Assembly (NCBI RefSeq): GCF_010389155.1
Contig: NC_057761.1
Coordinates: forward strand, 51,706,587-51,770,586
Length of the DNA: 64,000 nt
Direction: 5' to 3'
From: Erigeron canadensis
Lineage: Eukaryota; Streptophyta; Magnoliopsida; Asterales; Asteraceae
The position numbers and the translations under genes were made by a program. Below are positions 13,333-25,245 of the stretch, one piece after another. The notes below the pieces were generated by a model. That model saw nothing but the letters and a program-made list of their open reading frames with translations. It did no database searches and was not told the DNA's origin. Numbering within the stretch: position 1 is the stretch's first letter; each line of letters opens with the position of its first letter.

Positions 13333-15449
13333 CTACCTTACAAACTTCCAAGCAGAAACAGAAAAGATCGGTACGCCTTTCCATCCAACTAGAAAACATT
13401 TGCCATCAACTCGTAGCATACAAGAATTCGCACAATCAAAGTTGTTTATCAACAGCTTTGCTTCGTTCAAACACGCGTCACTCAGTTCAACTTCCAGCAT
13501 CCCAAACCGAGCAAAAAAAGCCCTCCAAACATCAATGCCAACATGCCGAACTGTTCTCTCCTCTCCTTCAGCAGCCACAATATTACGGATAGGTTCACCA
13601 TAGAAAACAGACTCCGCAAACTTTTTATTAACCTCACTATCAGCTAACTGATCTGACATACTGTCAAAAAGTGCACCATAGAAGAAAAGGGCTTCGATGA
13701 AACGATTCACAAAAGCTGGTGAAGTGTGGTTTGCTTCAACTTCAGAGATGAGTGTTATACAAGGATTGATTTTCCGAATCTCTCGCATGAGATGCTCCAG
13801 ACGATTTGATCTTACTATCAAATATGATAATCGGAAAGGTGAGTAGACAGCCACTTGTTCATCATCATTGAGTTCAAGGAGGTTTACGTTGAAATCCAGC
13901 ATGTCTTCTATCATAACTATCTTGAAACTAAATGGGATGTTCACTGTCTCTGCAAATTCAGCAAGTTGATTACCTGCAAAAAATCAAAATATCCTCTAAA
14001 TCATATGTTTGAATATTAGTAAACTTTAAACAATTAAAGTTAGTTATTATGTTAGACGAGAGAAAGGTACCTGCGCGTTGTGGCGGTGATGGAGGTGGCG
14101 GCGGTGGTGGTGATGTAATGGCGGCGACGGTGTTGGTGGTGACGGGTGGTGGCGGCGAGCGGCGGTGAGTAGTGGAAGTTATTGATGTAATGTGGCTATG
14201 ATGTATGGCATATTACTTAAAATGTTGAAATTTTAAAACATGCATTAAAATGTGTACATTGTTGAAACTTAAAGTCAATATTGAAATTTTAAGTTCAATG
14301 TTGAAAATCAAAAGTAGATTTGCTTTATAATATATAAGTAGAGAAAAGGAAATATAAGGTTGTCCGACACCTAACCTTAGGTGTAGAACCCCTCACATAC
14401 TAATATTTTATTATTTATTGTTTAATAAATAAATGTCTAGGCTCCCATGATTTTTATGGTTTAAAAAATTAATATGCGAGTGTCCGGCAACCTTATATTC
14501 TCATCCCCATATAAGTATAGATATAGATAGTATAGATATAGATATATCATATATGAGACTTACATATATCTTTTATCTTTGATTCCACTCTTGTAGTTAC
14601 AACAGTTATCTTCAAACGCCCGATTTCACACTCACTTGCAAGATCTTGCATCAAAAGTGTATATTGCATCCCCGCCCTGATCTCAAAATCAATTACATGG
14701 ATTTTTTTAGATCCTTTTACATTTTCAAATATTGTACGCATCGAACTGAACTGGCAAACTTGCGCTAATGGGACTTTCCGGTAAAATGAAAATATGCTCT
14801 TGTCAACATTCATTAAAATTCTTTGAAGATCAAACATCTTGTCAAGCCCAACATTGGCCACTTTTCCCGTTTCTCGGTTAATTTTCTCAAGAAGCGCTTG
14901 AGAAAAGTAGTATACCAACCTTTGAACAGGATTTCCTTCATTAGAAGATGCGTTATTGCATAAGTCAATGAGTTTGCTTGCGCGGTCAAACTGTCCTTGG
15001 CTGGTTTTCTCAGCTGAATACAAAAGAGTAATCAGAAGTTCTACATCTTTAGCTGCATCTTCTGATAGTCCAGAGAATGAGATAGGAAATGGATGGCTTA
15101 GATCAGAGATTTCATGAGCTTTTGGAGAGTAAAAGTTGATAAAATGTTGTCCTGCCATCCGAATTCTTTCATTAGTTGACATTTTTTGGTCATCCTTTAC
15201 ATGGGATTCTTTGTTATAGCAATGAATTTGAATCTTTTCTCCATTCAACTTTTCTGCCCTGCTTGCAAAATATTTAACAAGACCATGTGATGAGGTGTCT
15301 TTTTCAATGTCTTCCAACTGGAAATCTGTAAAAGGGGGGGAGTTGAAATCAAAATAAGTATCATCCAAATTGCCAAAGTTATTAATAGACGATTTCTGCT
15401 GATTATCATAAGCAAGTTTACTAAGATCATATTGCTCTGAAGGAAACAT
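13333..15449 (-). CDS. GRAS-family transcriptional regulator, copy C
   Basis: Exon 1 is 15449-14564 and exon 2 is 13973-13333, again with a phase-1 GTAAGT donor and CAG acceptor; the product is 508 residues. The ATG at 15449 (MFPSEQYDLSK) is chosen because copies D and E begin the same way; the frame continues upstream but without an ATG. Landmarks: AEKTSQGQFDRASKLID, IHVIDFEIRAGMQY, FSFKIVMIEDMLDF, RFIEALFFYGALFD, IVAAEGEERTVRHVGIDVWRAFFARFGM and SVSAWKFVR. The intron is about 590 bp instead of about 150, because repetitive DNA including a 168-bp Mutator-type MITE lies inside it. No coding lesion seen. Role as for copy A: nuclear GRAS co-regulator, target genes unknown. Confidence 0.86.
14070..14340. 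repeat. GGCGGTGG-rich repeat in the copy C intron
   Basis: A GGCGG/GGTGG-rich tract at about 14084-14170 followed by AT-rich sequence ending TTGCTTTATAATATATAAG. A similar arrangement recurs at about 47745-48055, suggesting a dispersed repeat family. Termini not defined. Confidence 0.4.
14341..14508. mobile_element. Mutator-type MITE with perfect 9-bp target duplication
   Basis: The 168-bp element lies between two copies of ATATAAGTA (14332-14340 and 14509-14517). The ends are inverted: AATATAAGGTTG inside the left end matches the complement of CAACCTTATATT inside the right end, and the outer bases are GAGAAAAG and CATCCCC. A 9-bp duplication is the hallmark of the Mutator superfamily. A related copy lies at 33967-34155. 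It sits in the intron of GRAS copy C. Confidence 0.85.
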
Positions 15450-16414
15450 CTTTGCAGTGTTGAAAGTATGAGATTTTTGCAATAAACGAATGCAAATTCA
15501 TAAACCCTCATCAATGTGTGGTAGCCTTGATAATAACCCAATGGTCGATTTGTTCAAAGTTATCTAGATGCTTATTTGCCTGCTCAAGAGTAATCACATA
15601 TCTCTAACATAAAGAAACTAGTACCACAGAATCAAATTTGAGATCAAGTACGGCAACCAAGTGGATAACGCGGTAGTGTTAAAGGGTTAAAATGCTAAAC
15701 GTTTGTAACTTAAATGATTAAACCATTATTAAACTTTCATACAAGTAAGAAAGAAAGAAACTGCTCAGTGCCGCCTTCTGTAGGTTTTAAGCCCCAATAC
15801 CTCGACGATGTATGAGCGAGGTTAATATGTAGACAAGCCTTATCTCTACCTAAGTAAAGAGGTTGCTTCCATTTTTTTATTGCATGGGATGATGATTGAA
15901 CCCATGACCTATGTTTCCAGAGGCCAAGTTGTTTACCATTGATCCGACCATGTTGCTTAATTTTCATACAAGTATATTATAAATTTCATAGTAACTAACG
16001 AGTTTATGTTTTAGACCTTAGAAACAGAATGCAAATGAAAAAAGTTACAAAAATTTAGAATAGAATATGTATGAATACAACTAAAACAGCATTGAAACAT
16101 CATTTGATCCGACAGTACATGTGAGAACACGTGGCAATTGATTCTCGGCCATTTAGCCCAATTAGCAAAATACTACCAAATCAAGACTACACTTTCTTAC
16201 AAACCAAATTGTCAATAAATGACCCTTTAACCGGTGTACAGACATCAAGATTTCAAACATTTTGCCGTGAACAAGATTGCCAATAAAAACTACGAGTATA
16301 TAATTGAACTACATCGAACTTAACTAACTTTTGTTAAAAAAAAAGGGCCCATTCATTCTTTATTTTATAGGAGCCATTTCTTTCATATATAAACAAACAC
16401 AAAATTACATTACA
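15450..16414. other. GRAS C-D spacer with a SINE
   Basis: Starts with the shared GRAS leader (about 15505-15565). A tRNA-derived SINE-like repeat occupies about 15745-15960. The rest is AT-rich without a supported gene. Confidence 0.5.
15745..15960 (-). mobile_element. tRNA-derived SINE-like element
   Basis: Read on the minus strand, the head has a tRNA A-box-like TGGTCGGATCAATGG and a B-box-like GGGTTCAATCAT about 40 bases on. The body carries GGAAGCAACCTCTTTACC, also found in related form on the minus strand at about 25240-25120. Ends and target duplication were not resolved. Confidence 0.5.
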
Positions 16415-18255
16415 TCATGCAAATTTCCAAGCAGAAACAGAAAAAACAGGTACATCCTTCCAATCAATAAGCAAACATCCACCATCGACACGAATCGTAC
16501 ATGACTTTCCACAATCAAAGCTACTAATAGACAACTTTGCTTCAAAAACCAACTCGTCGCTAAGTTCAATCTCTGCCATTCCAAATCGTGAAAAAAATGA
16601 CCTCCAAACATTAACACCAATATGTCTGATAGTTCTCTCATCTCCTTCAGCTGCCACGATATTACGTATAGTTTGCCCATAAAATAGTGACTCTGAAACC
16701 TTTCTAAGACGATTGTCATTGGCTAAACAAGATGACATACTGTCGAAAAGTGCACCATAGAAGAAAAGGGCTTCTGTAAAACGGTTTGCAAATGCTGGTG
16801 TTGTATGGTTTGCTTCTACTTCAGTGACTACTGTTATACAAGGATTGATCTTTCGTATCACACGCATGAGGAATTCTAAATGATTTGGTTTTGAGATAAG
16901 AGTTGATAAGAAGAATGGTGCACAAACAGCTACCTTTTCCTCGTCATCGAGTTCTAGGAGATCAATGTTAAAATCTAGCATATCTGTTACCATAACTATC
17001 TTGAAACTAAACGGGATGTTTATCGACTTTGCAAACTCAGCAAGACGCTTGCCTGCAGATGGCAAAAACTTTCAAAACTATTCAAGTAATTGCAAGTTAA
17101 TGATCATATATAATTGACACACCATTATTGTATTTAGGAGATAGTTTATCTATCAAATTTTAAAGAAAACGGGGAAGACTATTTGTGGGTCAACCCAACC
17201 TGACCTGACCTGCTCTAACAGGCACTAAAAACTATTCGTTTTCAAATGCTAACCAACCCACCCATTTTGACACCTGCCAAGTATTGATTAATAGTTGATT
17301 AACAGAGGGACTAGGACTTACCGGCATCTTTTATCTTTGATTCTGCTCGTGTACCAACAGCAGTTATCTTGAATTGCTCAAGATGCCGTTCTTTGCTAGC
17401 AAGAGTTTGCAGCATAACCATGTATTTAATACCGGTCCTGATCTGGAGATCAATTACATGAACTTTTCTAGCCTCTCCTACATTATCAAGTATTGTATTA
17501 ATCGCGCTAAATTGGTAAACTCGTGACAATGGAAGCCTGTTGTGAAACGATAAAATGCATTTATCAACGCTCGTCAGGGCTTCTTGAAGATCAACTACAT
17601 GCATACTTTCGAACCAGTACTGCGCCACTTTCCCAGTTTCACGGTTTATTTTCTCACGGATAGCTTCAGAAAAATAGTAAACCAATCTTTCAACAGGATT
17701 TCCATCGTCAGAAGACATGGCGTAGCATATTTCAATAAGTTTGCTTGCACGGTCAAACTGTCGTTGACTGGTTTTCTCAGCTGAAGCTAGAAGAGTAAGT
17801 AAGAGTTGAATGTCTTTAGCCTCATCATCAGGCAGCCCGCATGATGAAACAGCAAACGGATGGGACGAGTCAGAGATTTCATCAACTTTTGAAGAATAAG
17901 ATTCAATAAACCACTCGCATGCTAACCGAATTCTTGCATTAGTTGACAAAATATTGTCATTCTCCTCATGTGTTTCACTTCTAAATCTTACGACATCAAG
18001 TTCTTTCTCATCCATTTTTCTCGATTTGCTAGCAAACACATAATCATTTGTACTTTTTATCATGTCTCGATAAGGGGGAGAAGAAAAATCGACATAAAGA
18101 TTATCCAAGTCCCCAAAATTAAGCCTAGACCCACCTTCAATTTCGGTTGCATTGTCCTGATGAACCACAATATTAGACGGATCAGGTGTTACAAGCTCAG
18201 AAGGATGATTATCATTTGCAAGTGTTACAAGATTAACTTGCTTGGAAGGAAACAT
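16415..18255 (-). CDS. GRAS-family transcriptional regulator, copy D (divergent)
   Basis: Exon 1 is 18255-17322 and exon 2 is 17052-16415, with a phase-1 GTAAGT...CAG intron of 269 bp; the product is 523 residues. The ATG at 18255 gives MFPSKQVNLVT. The N-terminus is longer and different from copies A-C (EIEGGSRLNFGDLDNLYVDF region). Landmarks: AEKTSQRQFDRASKLIE, VHVIDLQIRTGIKY, FKITAVGTRAESKIKDAG, FSFKIVMVTDMLDF, RFTEALFFYGALFD, IVAAEGDERTIRHIGVNVW and SVSAWKFA. The residue split by the intron is Gly as in typical GRAS proteins, whereas copies A, B, C and E have Cys, so D looks like an older branch of the array. No lesion seen. Confidence 0.88.
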
Positions 18256-19389
18256 CACTAAGATATATTATTGCAATATAATCTTGAAAGCCTGAAAATT
18301 ACCTTTTAAATACAGTCAAAAGTTCTGCCGCCTAGATTGTAACCATGTCGTCGATTTCTTCAATGGGTTTTAGATTCTCACCAGTGCCAGCCAGCTCAAA
18401 AAGGACAAGAAATTTCAGATGTTATCATAACAACAAGCATAAAAAGTCTGATAATAATACATTAAATATATAAAGTCAACAAGAAAAGACAACTTATTTA
18501 TGTAAACCGAATGTTGAATCAACGAATAACAAAGATTATGTCTTAACCGAATGATTGGATTAGATAAAAGCCAATTGTCTAACAAGGTGTTGTATACTAC
18601 AAGTCAAAAATCATTTAGTACTTCAGGCTTGGCTAAGAAGGTCCTATACTGAACTACACTGGGCTATATATCAAAGATGCAGGATATCACTTTCCACATG
18701 GGATGCCTACGCAATCAATCTATTACCAAGGAAATTATGCGTAAGGTATATTTTGGTCAGTTTAGCCAGAGCATTGTGTGAGATAAACTTGTTTTGACGC
18801 CTTAAAATTTATCAAGTAAGGTTAATTGAAAACAAAACTGCAATTGGCATAAAAATTGAATGAAAAAAAAAGAGGGTAAATTAATGGGAATCCTTAGGCC
18901 CAAGTACCTTTTTTGTACCCACATAACCCCACAGCAAGGATAAAGATAGTGTCAAGGTAATTTGGTCACAAATTAATCCTGCATTTGACATGATTCGAAC
19001 CTAGGGTTCCCCAGGGCTGGTGGCCAACGGAGTGGTTTAGGTTCTGGAATTACATCTCTAGTTGGGGCTTTCGGTTCGAAGGTTATAAAATGTGGTGCGG
19101 GTTCATCTCTCTCGACCAGTTCAGGTTCAAGGGAGGGTGATCGAGGGGACCCAGACTTTAGATCTCTTTTCTATGGCGGAAGGTCTCTTTCGTATCAGAA
19201 GTGTTTTAGGGAGGCTAGGGAAGACGGATTGGATCGAGAGGGCTTATACCTCTTCATCCCACCAAAGTGAGATTGTTAAATTTGCATAAATATTGTGTGT
19301 ATTTAACTTTATGTTTTCTGTGGTAATTTTAGCTGACTGACATTCATATAAAATTACCACATTCATATAAAATTACCACATCAGCAAAA
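18256..19389. other. Spacer upstream of GRAS copy D
   Basis: About 18450-18560 matches about 26096-26200, evidence of segmental duplication. Around 18885-19090 a possible tRNA-derived repeat contains TTCGAACC-type B-box sequence, but its limits are unclear. About 19330-19380 has a short tandem CATTCATATAAAATTACCA. No gene supported. Confidence 0.4.
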
Positions 19390-21948
19390 GGGTTAAATGC
19401 ATGAAAATGTAACTAACTATGACCGAAAAGTTATTGTGTGCATGAACTTACAAAACCTCTATTGTATGCATGAACCCTGCTAAATATCTATTGTATCACT
19501 GTTAGTGCATTTAGACACATTGGTTAAAATTAACGTCTCCATTTATTTTGATAATGACAACAACGTACACACTTATTTGAAAATGTCAAAAATACAGACT
19601 TATGCATTCATACACTATTTCTGGACCAAAAACGTCGAAAAATGACATTTTGGTGTAGCACTGTAAAGCGCATTCTCTGGCAAAGAGCGCGTTCGCTGAG
19701 ACTTGAAAGCGTGTTCTATGCCCTGTACAATGCACGCGGCTACTGACCTCGTCGGCATGTTTTCATTACCCGCTTCGTTCTATATTGAATCGTCGTGTAT
19801 CTTTCACAGAAGTCTTATATCATCATAAAATGATGATCCAAATCAAAATTGCTCATTTCCTAACACTTTGATTTTCCATTGAGTTTTGAGGCAAAATTTG
19901 TGTAAGTATAAAAAGTCAAACTTGGTCAACATTTTTCAAAAGTCAAAATTGGTCAACAATTTGTGGATATAACTTAAAAATGCAGATCTATTTTTGAAAA
20001 TGAAACCTTATCTTCTCATACCCATAAACTTTCATTTGACTTCTCTTTCTTCCAAATCTCTTCTCTTTTGGCAAGCTTCAAACCTTCTTTCTCCTCTACA
20101 CTTTCAAGTAAACATGGAGAGGGTATTTTCTCATTAGATAGTGGAGAAAACTATGGAAAGATTCCTGGCTTTTGTGATATTCGAGATGGAGCGCGTGTGA
20201 TGTATCAAAACGCGAGTTCTGGAGCGCACCCGCTTTCAAACGGCTATATTTTCAAGGTTTGGTTTATAAACAACACTTGGGTTGTTTTGGGAACTCACCT
20301 CTTGCATCACAACTACTGAATACACATACTTATCATATTATTATTCATTGTTCAAATCTATTCTTAGCAAGAGAGCAAATTTGTAGTGAGGAAACTATTT
20401 AGTGAAATAGTGAGAGCCTACAATTTGTAATTGTGCAATCATACTAATGAGTGTGATTATTGGGTGTAAACAAACTCTAGTGGTTAGAGTTGGGTTATTC
20501 TTGAAGTGTCAAGAATTGGGTTTCATCCTAGTGACTAGGAGTTGTTGATATCTTGAAGTGTCAAGGTGTATAATCGGACTCTCCACCGGATTTGGAGTTC
20601 ATAGTGCTACAAATCTTGATTAGTGAATCGAGAAGTGGACTAAGGCGAATTCGTTAACATTCGCCCCAACCACTATACATCGTTGTGTTCTTGTGTAGTG
20701 AAGTGTTTCTTTCCTTATACTTTTACATTTATATGTTTGTGTATGGTATTAGTTACAAATTACTTGTCTTGCACAAATTAAGTCTCAAAACATTGTTTTT
20801 AATCTTAACATTTCAAAAAGAAGTTAAATAATTGGTTTAATGTATTCCACCTCTCTAAATTACACTTACAAGCACAAAACTGTATAAAAGCTTATGTGGG
20901 CCCAGTTTCATCAACAAACCTAGATTTCATCTTCAACCAAACAAATTTAGTGATAATTTTCCCTTTCCTAATCAACTTGGTATACGCACATAAACATAAT
21001 TACATGTATTATATGGATTCCCATGGATGAAATACTTTGACCTTATATTCATTTTCACTTTTCTTTCTTTCTTTCTTTCTGTGGTCACTTTCTTTGTCTC
21101 TCTCACTGACCATATAACAACCAAACTCCATTTTCTTTTATCTTCTTTTGTTTTTATGTTTAAGCTATTAGTATGTATGTCTTTTGATGTAAATTTATCA
21201 AAGAAAAATGATTGAGATGATTGTAAGTCCAAAGTCCAAACCCGGATGATGATGATGATGACCGGAAACAATGGTGGTGATGAGAAGTGACGGCGGCGGC
21301 GGAGTGATGAGAAGTGGCCGATATCTGCTCCTTATATGTATCTATTTATTTTAATTTATTGATGATGGTGACGATTTGTTTACAAAATAACATTTGGGTG
21401 TGTTTCGATTTTCCGGTCAACATGGTTATTCCGGTCATCATCGCAGCACCACTATTCCCGGCCACTTGCACCCTCAATTTTCACCGCCTTTCACCACCTC
21501 TTAAAATCCTTCCCCACATTCCGGCGACGAATATTTATAGACATTTTACATGAGTTACAATTATGAAGTTTTACTTAACTTGGATCATGGATATCGGCAT
21601 CATCAAGATCCGAATTATTAGCCATGTATGTATTTGCTTTTCCGGCCATCATCATATGAAGTTTTAGATAGATATATAGATACAGATTGTATGTATGTGT
21701 GTTTTAGATTTCTGCTAATTTTCTTTTATTATAATAATTGTTGAATATGCCAATAATTTTGTTTAGATAACCAGTCAAGTTTTAAAAGTCAAAATGGTAA
21801 CCTGTTCACTATACAACCGGTCACTTGTGTACTCTTTAGAACTTTTTTTCGAGTTAATTACCTAAAATAAACGTTTTAATAGTTCATACACACAATAACT
21901 TTTCGGTCTTTTCGGTCATAGTTAATTACATTCTCATGCACTTAACCC
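19390..21948. mobile_element. Non-autonomous Mutator-like element with 9-bp target duplication
   Basis: A 2559-bp element lies between direct repeats TCAGCAAAA (19381-19389 and 21949-21957). Its ends are inverted: GGGTTAAATGCATGA at the left matches the complement of the right end with only 3 differences over 41 positions, after which the right end has a small ACCGAAAAG duplication. No transposase is visible, so it needs one supplied in trans. The interior is patchy: a GC-containing stretch at 19660-20300, an LTR-like block (about 20330-20760), a TTTC repeat near 21060, and an open stretch at 21314-21553. It may be a cargo-carrying (Pack-MULE-like) element, but I did not recognise the cargo. 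Confidence 0.85.
20330..20760 (+). repeat. LTR-retroelement-like fragment inside the Mutator-type element
   Basis: The sequence has repeated TTGAAGTGTCAAG motifs and a segment ending ATTCGCCCCAACCACTATAC, similar in style to the R/U5 part of Ty1/copia LTRs. No paired LTR, primer-binding site or coding domain seen, so this is a resemblance only. Confidence 0.3.
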
Positions 21949-21957
21949 TCAGCAAAA

Positions 21958-22419
21958 ACATCACTAGATACATACAAATAGGTGAAAGGTAGATATACAC
22001 AATAGCGGTATTTAAAGTCCGATTCTTACTATATATTCCGGGCTAATGGGTAGATATATATCCAAACACTAACCCGTGAAATTCCAACGATATACCTGAT
22101 TCCCAAATTAAGGCTCAAAAACAACAGAAATGTCCAGCCAGATACAATGGCATATGTAATTATGTTAGACCAGAATCCCAATTTCCTCCATAAAATATTT
22201 AGCAGGTACAAGCCAAAGGATATTACAGAACATGGATAGCCAAGATGTAGTTTGAACATTAATTTTAGCGAAGAATAACAAAACTCTTTAATTCATAAGC
22301 TGATAAGCCTTGTTACATTAAGGAAAATAATAACACTAGAAATATTTTTTTGCTATTTTTGAAACAGCCAAGTTCATCATCAGACGCTTGGTACATACAC
22401 CAGTTACCTACATTAACCA
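21958..22419. other. Downstream flank of GRAS copy F
   Basis: About 21970-22420 matches about 26710-27225 downstream of copy E, and its later part matches sequence downstream of copy A. It is part of the duplicated GRAS unit; no separate gene. Confidence 0.5.
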
Positions 22420-24591
22420 TCATCCATACTTCCAAGCAGAAACAGAAAAGATCGGTACGCCTTTCCATCCAACAAGAAAACACTTTCCATCAACACGAAG
22501 CATACAAGAATTCCCACGATCAACTTTGCTTCATCCAAACACGCATCACTCACTTCAACTTCCAGCATCCCAAAACGAGGAAAAAACGCCCTCCAAACAT
22601 CAATGCCAACGTGTGAGCGTGTCGAACCGTTCTGTCCTCTTCTTCAGCAGCCACAGTATTACGGATAGGTTGACCATAGAAAACAGATTCCATAGCCTTT
22701 CTGTTATAATCATCATCGGCTAAATTATCTGACATACTGTCAAAAAGTGCACCATAGAAGAAAAGTGCTTCTATGAAACGATTCACAAAAGCCGGTGAAG
22801 TGTGGTTTGCTTCAACTTCGGAAATGAGTGTTATACAAGGATTGATTTTCAGAATCTCTCGCATGAGATGTTCAAGACGGTTTGGTGTTACAATCATAGA
22901 TGATAATAAGAAAGGTGAGCAGACAGCCACCTGTTCATTATCATTGAGTTCGAGGAGATTTACGTTGAAATCCTGCATGTCTTCTATCATAACTATCTTG
23001 AAACTAAATGGGATGTTCACTGCCTCTGCAAATTCAGCAAGTTGATTACCTCTGCAAAAATCAAAATATCTTTTAGATAGTATGTTTGAAATAGGGTTGT
23101 CAATCAGGTCGCCCCGCATTGGGGTGGAGAGTTGTAAAAATTTGACCCTCACCCAACCCACTAAAAATTTCAGGCCATAAATCTGGAGCCAACCCGGGTC
23201 AGCCCAATTATTATATGGGTTGGCGGGTTGACTGGTCAAACAGGTTGGCTTTGGATCAAGTGGGTCGTAATATTATAGCTTTTAAAAACAAAGGTTACTA
23301 ATAGTGGACCCAAATTTGCGTAATATTACTGATGATATTATTTAGAAAACTAACCACTCGTTCTCAATATGATTAAGGAACAGTAAATTGTATAGTATGA
23401 TCATTTTGCTTGTAAAATATTACTCGTAGAAAGAGTTGTAATTTTAATGATGACCACAAACTTTAATGAGTTACTTTAAGGATATAATATAATGTATATT
23501 TAATATTTTAAAAACTAATTTAAAAAGTATCGGGTTGATGGGTTGAAAATACACAATCCTAACCCGGTTTTTTTCAGACCAGGTTCCGGGTTGCGTTAAG
23601 CATTGACAACCCTACTTTGAATATTAAAGTTAGTAGTTAGCTATAACCCAGGGGGCTACTGTTAGCATGTCGCAAATTTTATGGTTCTATTAAATATCTG
23701 AGACTTACATGCATCTTTTATCTTTGATTCCACCCTAGTAGTTACAGCAGTGATCTTCAAATGCTGGATTTCACACTCACTCAGTCACTTGCAAGATCTT
23801 GCATCAAAGGTGTCTATTGCATCCCCGTCCTGATCTTAAAATCAACTACATGAGTTTTTTTAGATTCTTTTACATATTAAAATAGTGTACGCATCAAACT
23901 GAACTGGCAAACTTGCGCGAATGGGAGTTTCCAGTAAAACGAAAATATTCTCTTGTCAAAATTCATTAAAGCACTTTGAAGATCAAATATCTTGTCAAGT
24001 CCAGCATTGGCTCCTTTTTCCCGTTTCTAGCTTAGTTTGATCTTGAGAAAAGTAGTAAACCAACCTTTGAACAGGATTCCTTACATTTGAAGATGTCTTA
24101 TTGCATAAGGCAATGAGTCTGCTTGCGCAGTCAAACTTTCCTCTACTGGTTTTCTCTGCCGAGTACAAAAGAGTAAGCAAAAGTTCCACGTCTTTAGCTG
24201 CATCTTCTGATAGGCCAGAGAATGAGATGCAAAATGGATGGCTAAGATCAGAGATTTCATCAGCTTTTGAAGAATGAAAATTGATAAAACCTTGTCCTGC
24301 CATTCGAATTCTTGCATTAGTTGACATTTTTTGGTCATCCTCCACATGTGATTCTTTGTTATAGCGATGAATTTGAATCTTTTCACCATTCAATTTTTTT
24401 TGCCCTGCCAGCAAAATCTTTAACAAGTGCGAATGATGATAAAGGTGTGGGGGGTGGGGGTGGGGGGTGGGAGGGAGTTAAAAACTTAAAATCAATATAA
24501 ATAGTTAAATACTATCCAAATTACCATACACTCTAATAAATGATTTCTGCTGATTATCATGAGCAAGATTATTTTGCTCTGAATGAAACAT
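22420..24591 (-). pseudogene. GRAS-family relic, copy F
   Basis: Homology to the two-exon GRAS copies runs from an ATG at 24591 to a stop at 22420, but it cannot be read through. In the former exon 1 a duplicated CACT/CAGT block near 23775-23790 shifts the frame, the segment near 24005-24045 is scrambled, and a G-rich expansion (GTGGGGGGTGGGGGTGGGG type) interrupts the N-terminal part near 24450. In exon 2 about 30 bp is missing near 22515 relative to copy E and a 7-bp insertion sits near 22615. A 523-bp hAT-type element fills its intron region. Recognisable fragments include AEKTSRGKFD, FSFKIVMIEDM and RFIEALFFYGALFD. Clearly dead. Confidence 0.88.
23092..23614. mobile_element. hAT-type non-autonomous element in the intron of relic F
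   Basis: A 523-bp insertion with perfect 13-bp terminal inverted repeats TAGGGTTGTCAAT (23092-23104, and the complement at 23602-23614). Flanks are GTTTGAAA and CTTTGAAT, an 8-bp duplication with two differences; the corresponding uninterrupted intron in copy A reads GTTTGAATATT. The interior is rich in GGGTTGG and CCAACCC motifs. No transposase. Confidence 0.75.
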
Positions 24592-25119
24592 GTTGCAATC
24601 TTGAAAGTATGAACTTTTAGCTACGGACGAATGCAAATTCATAAACCTCAACAATGTGTTGCAACCTAGATAATATCCCAATAGTCGATTTATCCAAAGT
24701 TATTTAGATGCTCATTTGCCTGCTCATGGGAAATCACATAAAGAACAATTACAACAGAATCAAATTTGAGATCAAGTAGGGCAACCGATTGGATAAACAT
24801 GGTAATATGTTACAGGTGGTTGCTTTCCCTTTCTACTAATTCTCTACGTGGTTCATTCGGTCGATTTTCCTGTTTCGTTATTCCAGATAACTATACAAAC
24901 TTTTTTCCTGAATAAACATTCAATATTAAACGTTACATTAAATGGAGGGTGTTGTGACAGAATTGTTACGTTGTTTCAACTTAAATTTAGTTAAAAACGG
25001 AATATTGGCTTTTGAAAAAAGCAAAAGAAAGTTTTTTGTGGTAAAACAACAATACTGTATTAAAAGCACATTTACTTACATTAAGGTCATTTTGGGTTGT
25101 TTTGAACTAATCTAGTCTA

Positions 25120-25245
25120 AGTGTACAACAACAACAAGGCCCAATCCTTGTGCGGGGTATGGGGAGGTGAGCTGTAGACAGTCAATACCTCTACCCAAAG
25201 GTAGAGAGACTGCTTCCAAAAGGACCTCCGGCCACCAAGAAGTAA
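25120..25245 (-). mobile_element. SINE-like fragment
   Basis: The minus strand carries TGGAAGCAGTCTCTCTACC, then TACCTTTGGGTAGAGGTA and CTCACCTCCCCATACCCCG, matching the body of the element at 15745-15960 and recalling well-known plant SINE bodies. A clear tRNA-like head was not found, so it is probably truncated. Confidence 0.42.

Noticed and set aside
20068..20319. Open 83-residue frame on the plus strand inside the 19390-21948 element
   Set aside because: No recognisable domain; it spans sequence that looks like transposon cargo.
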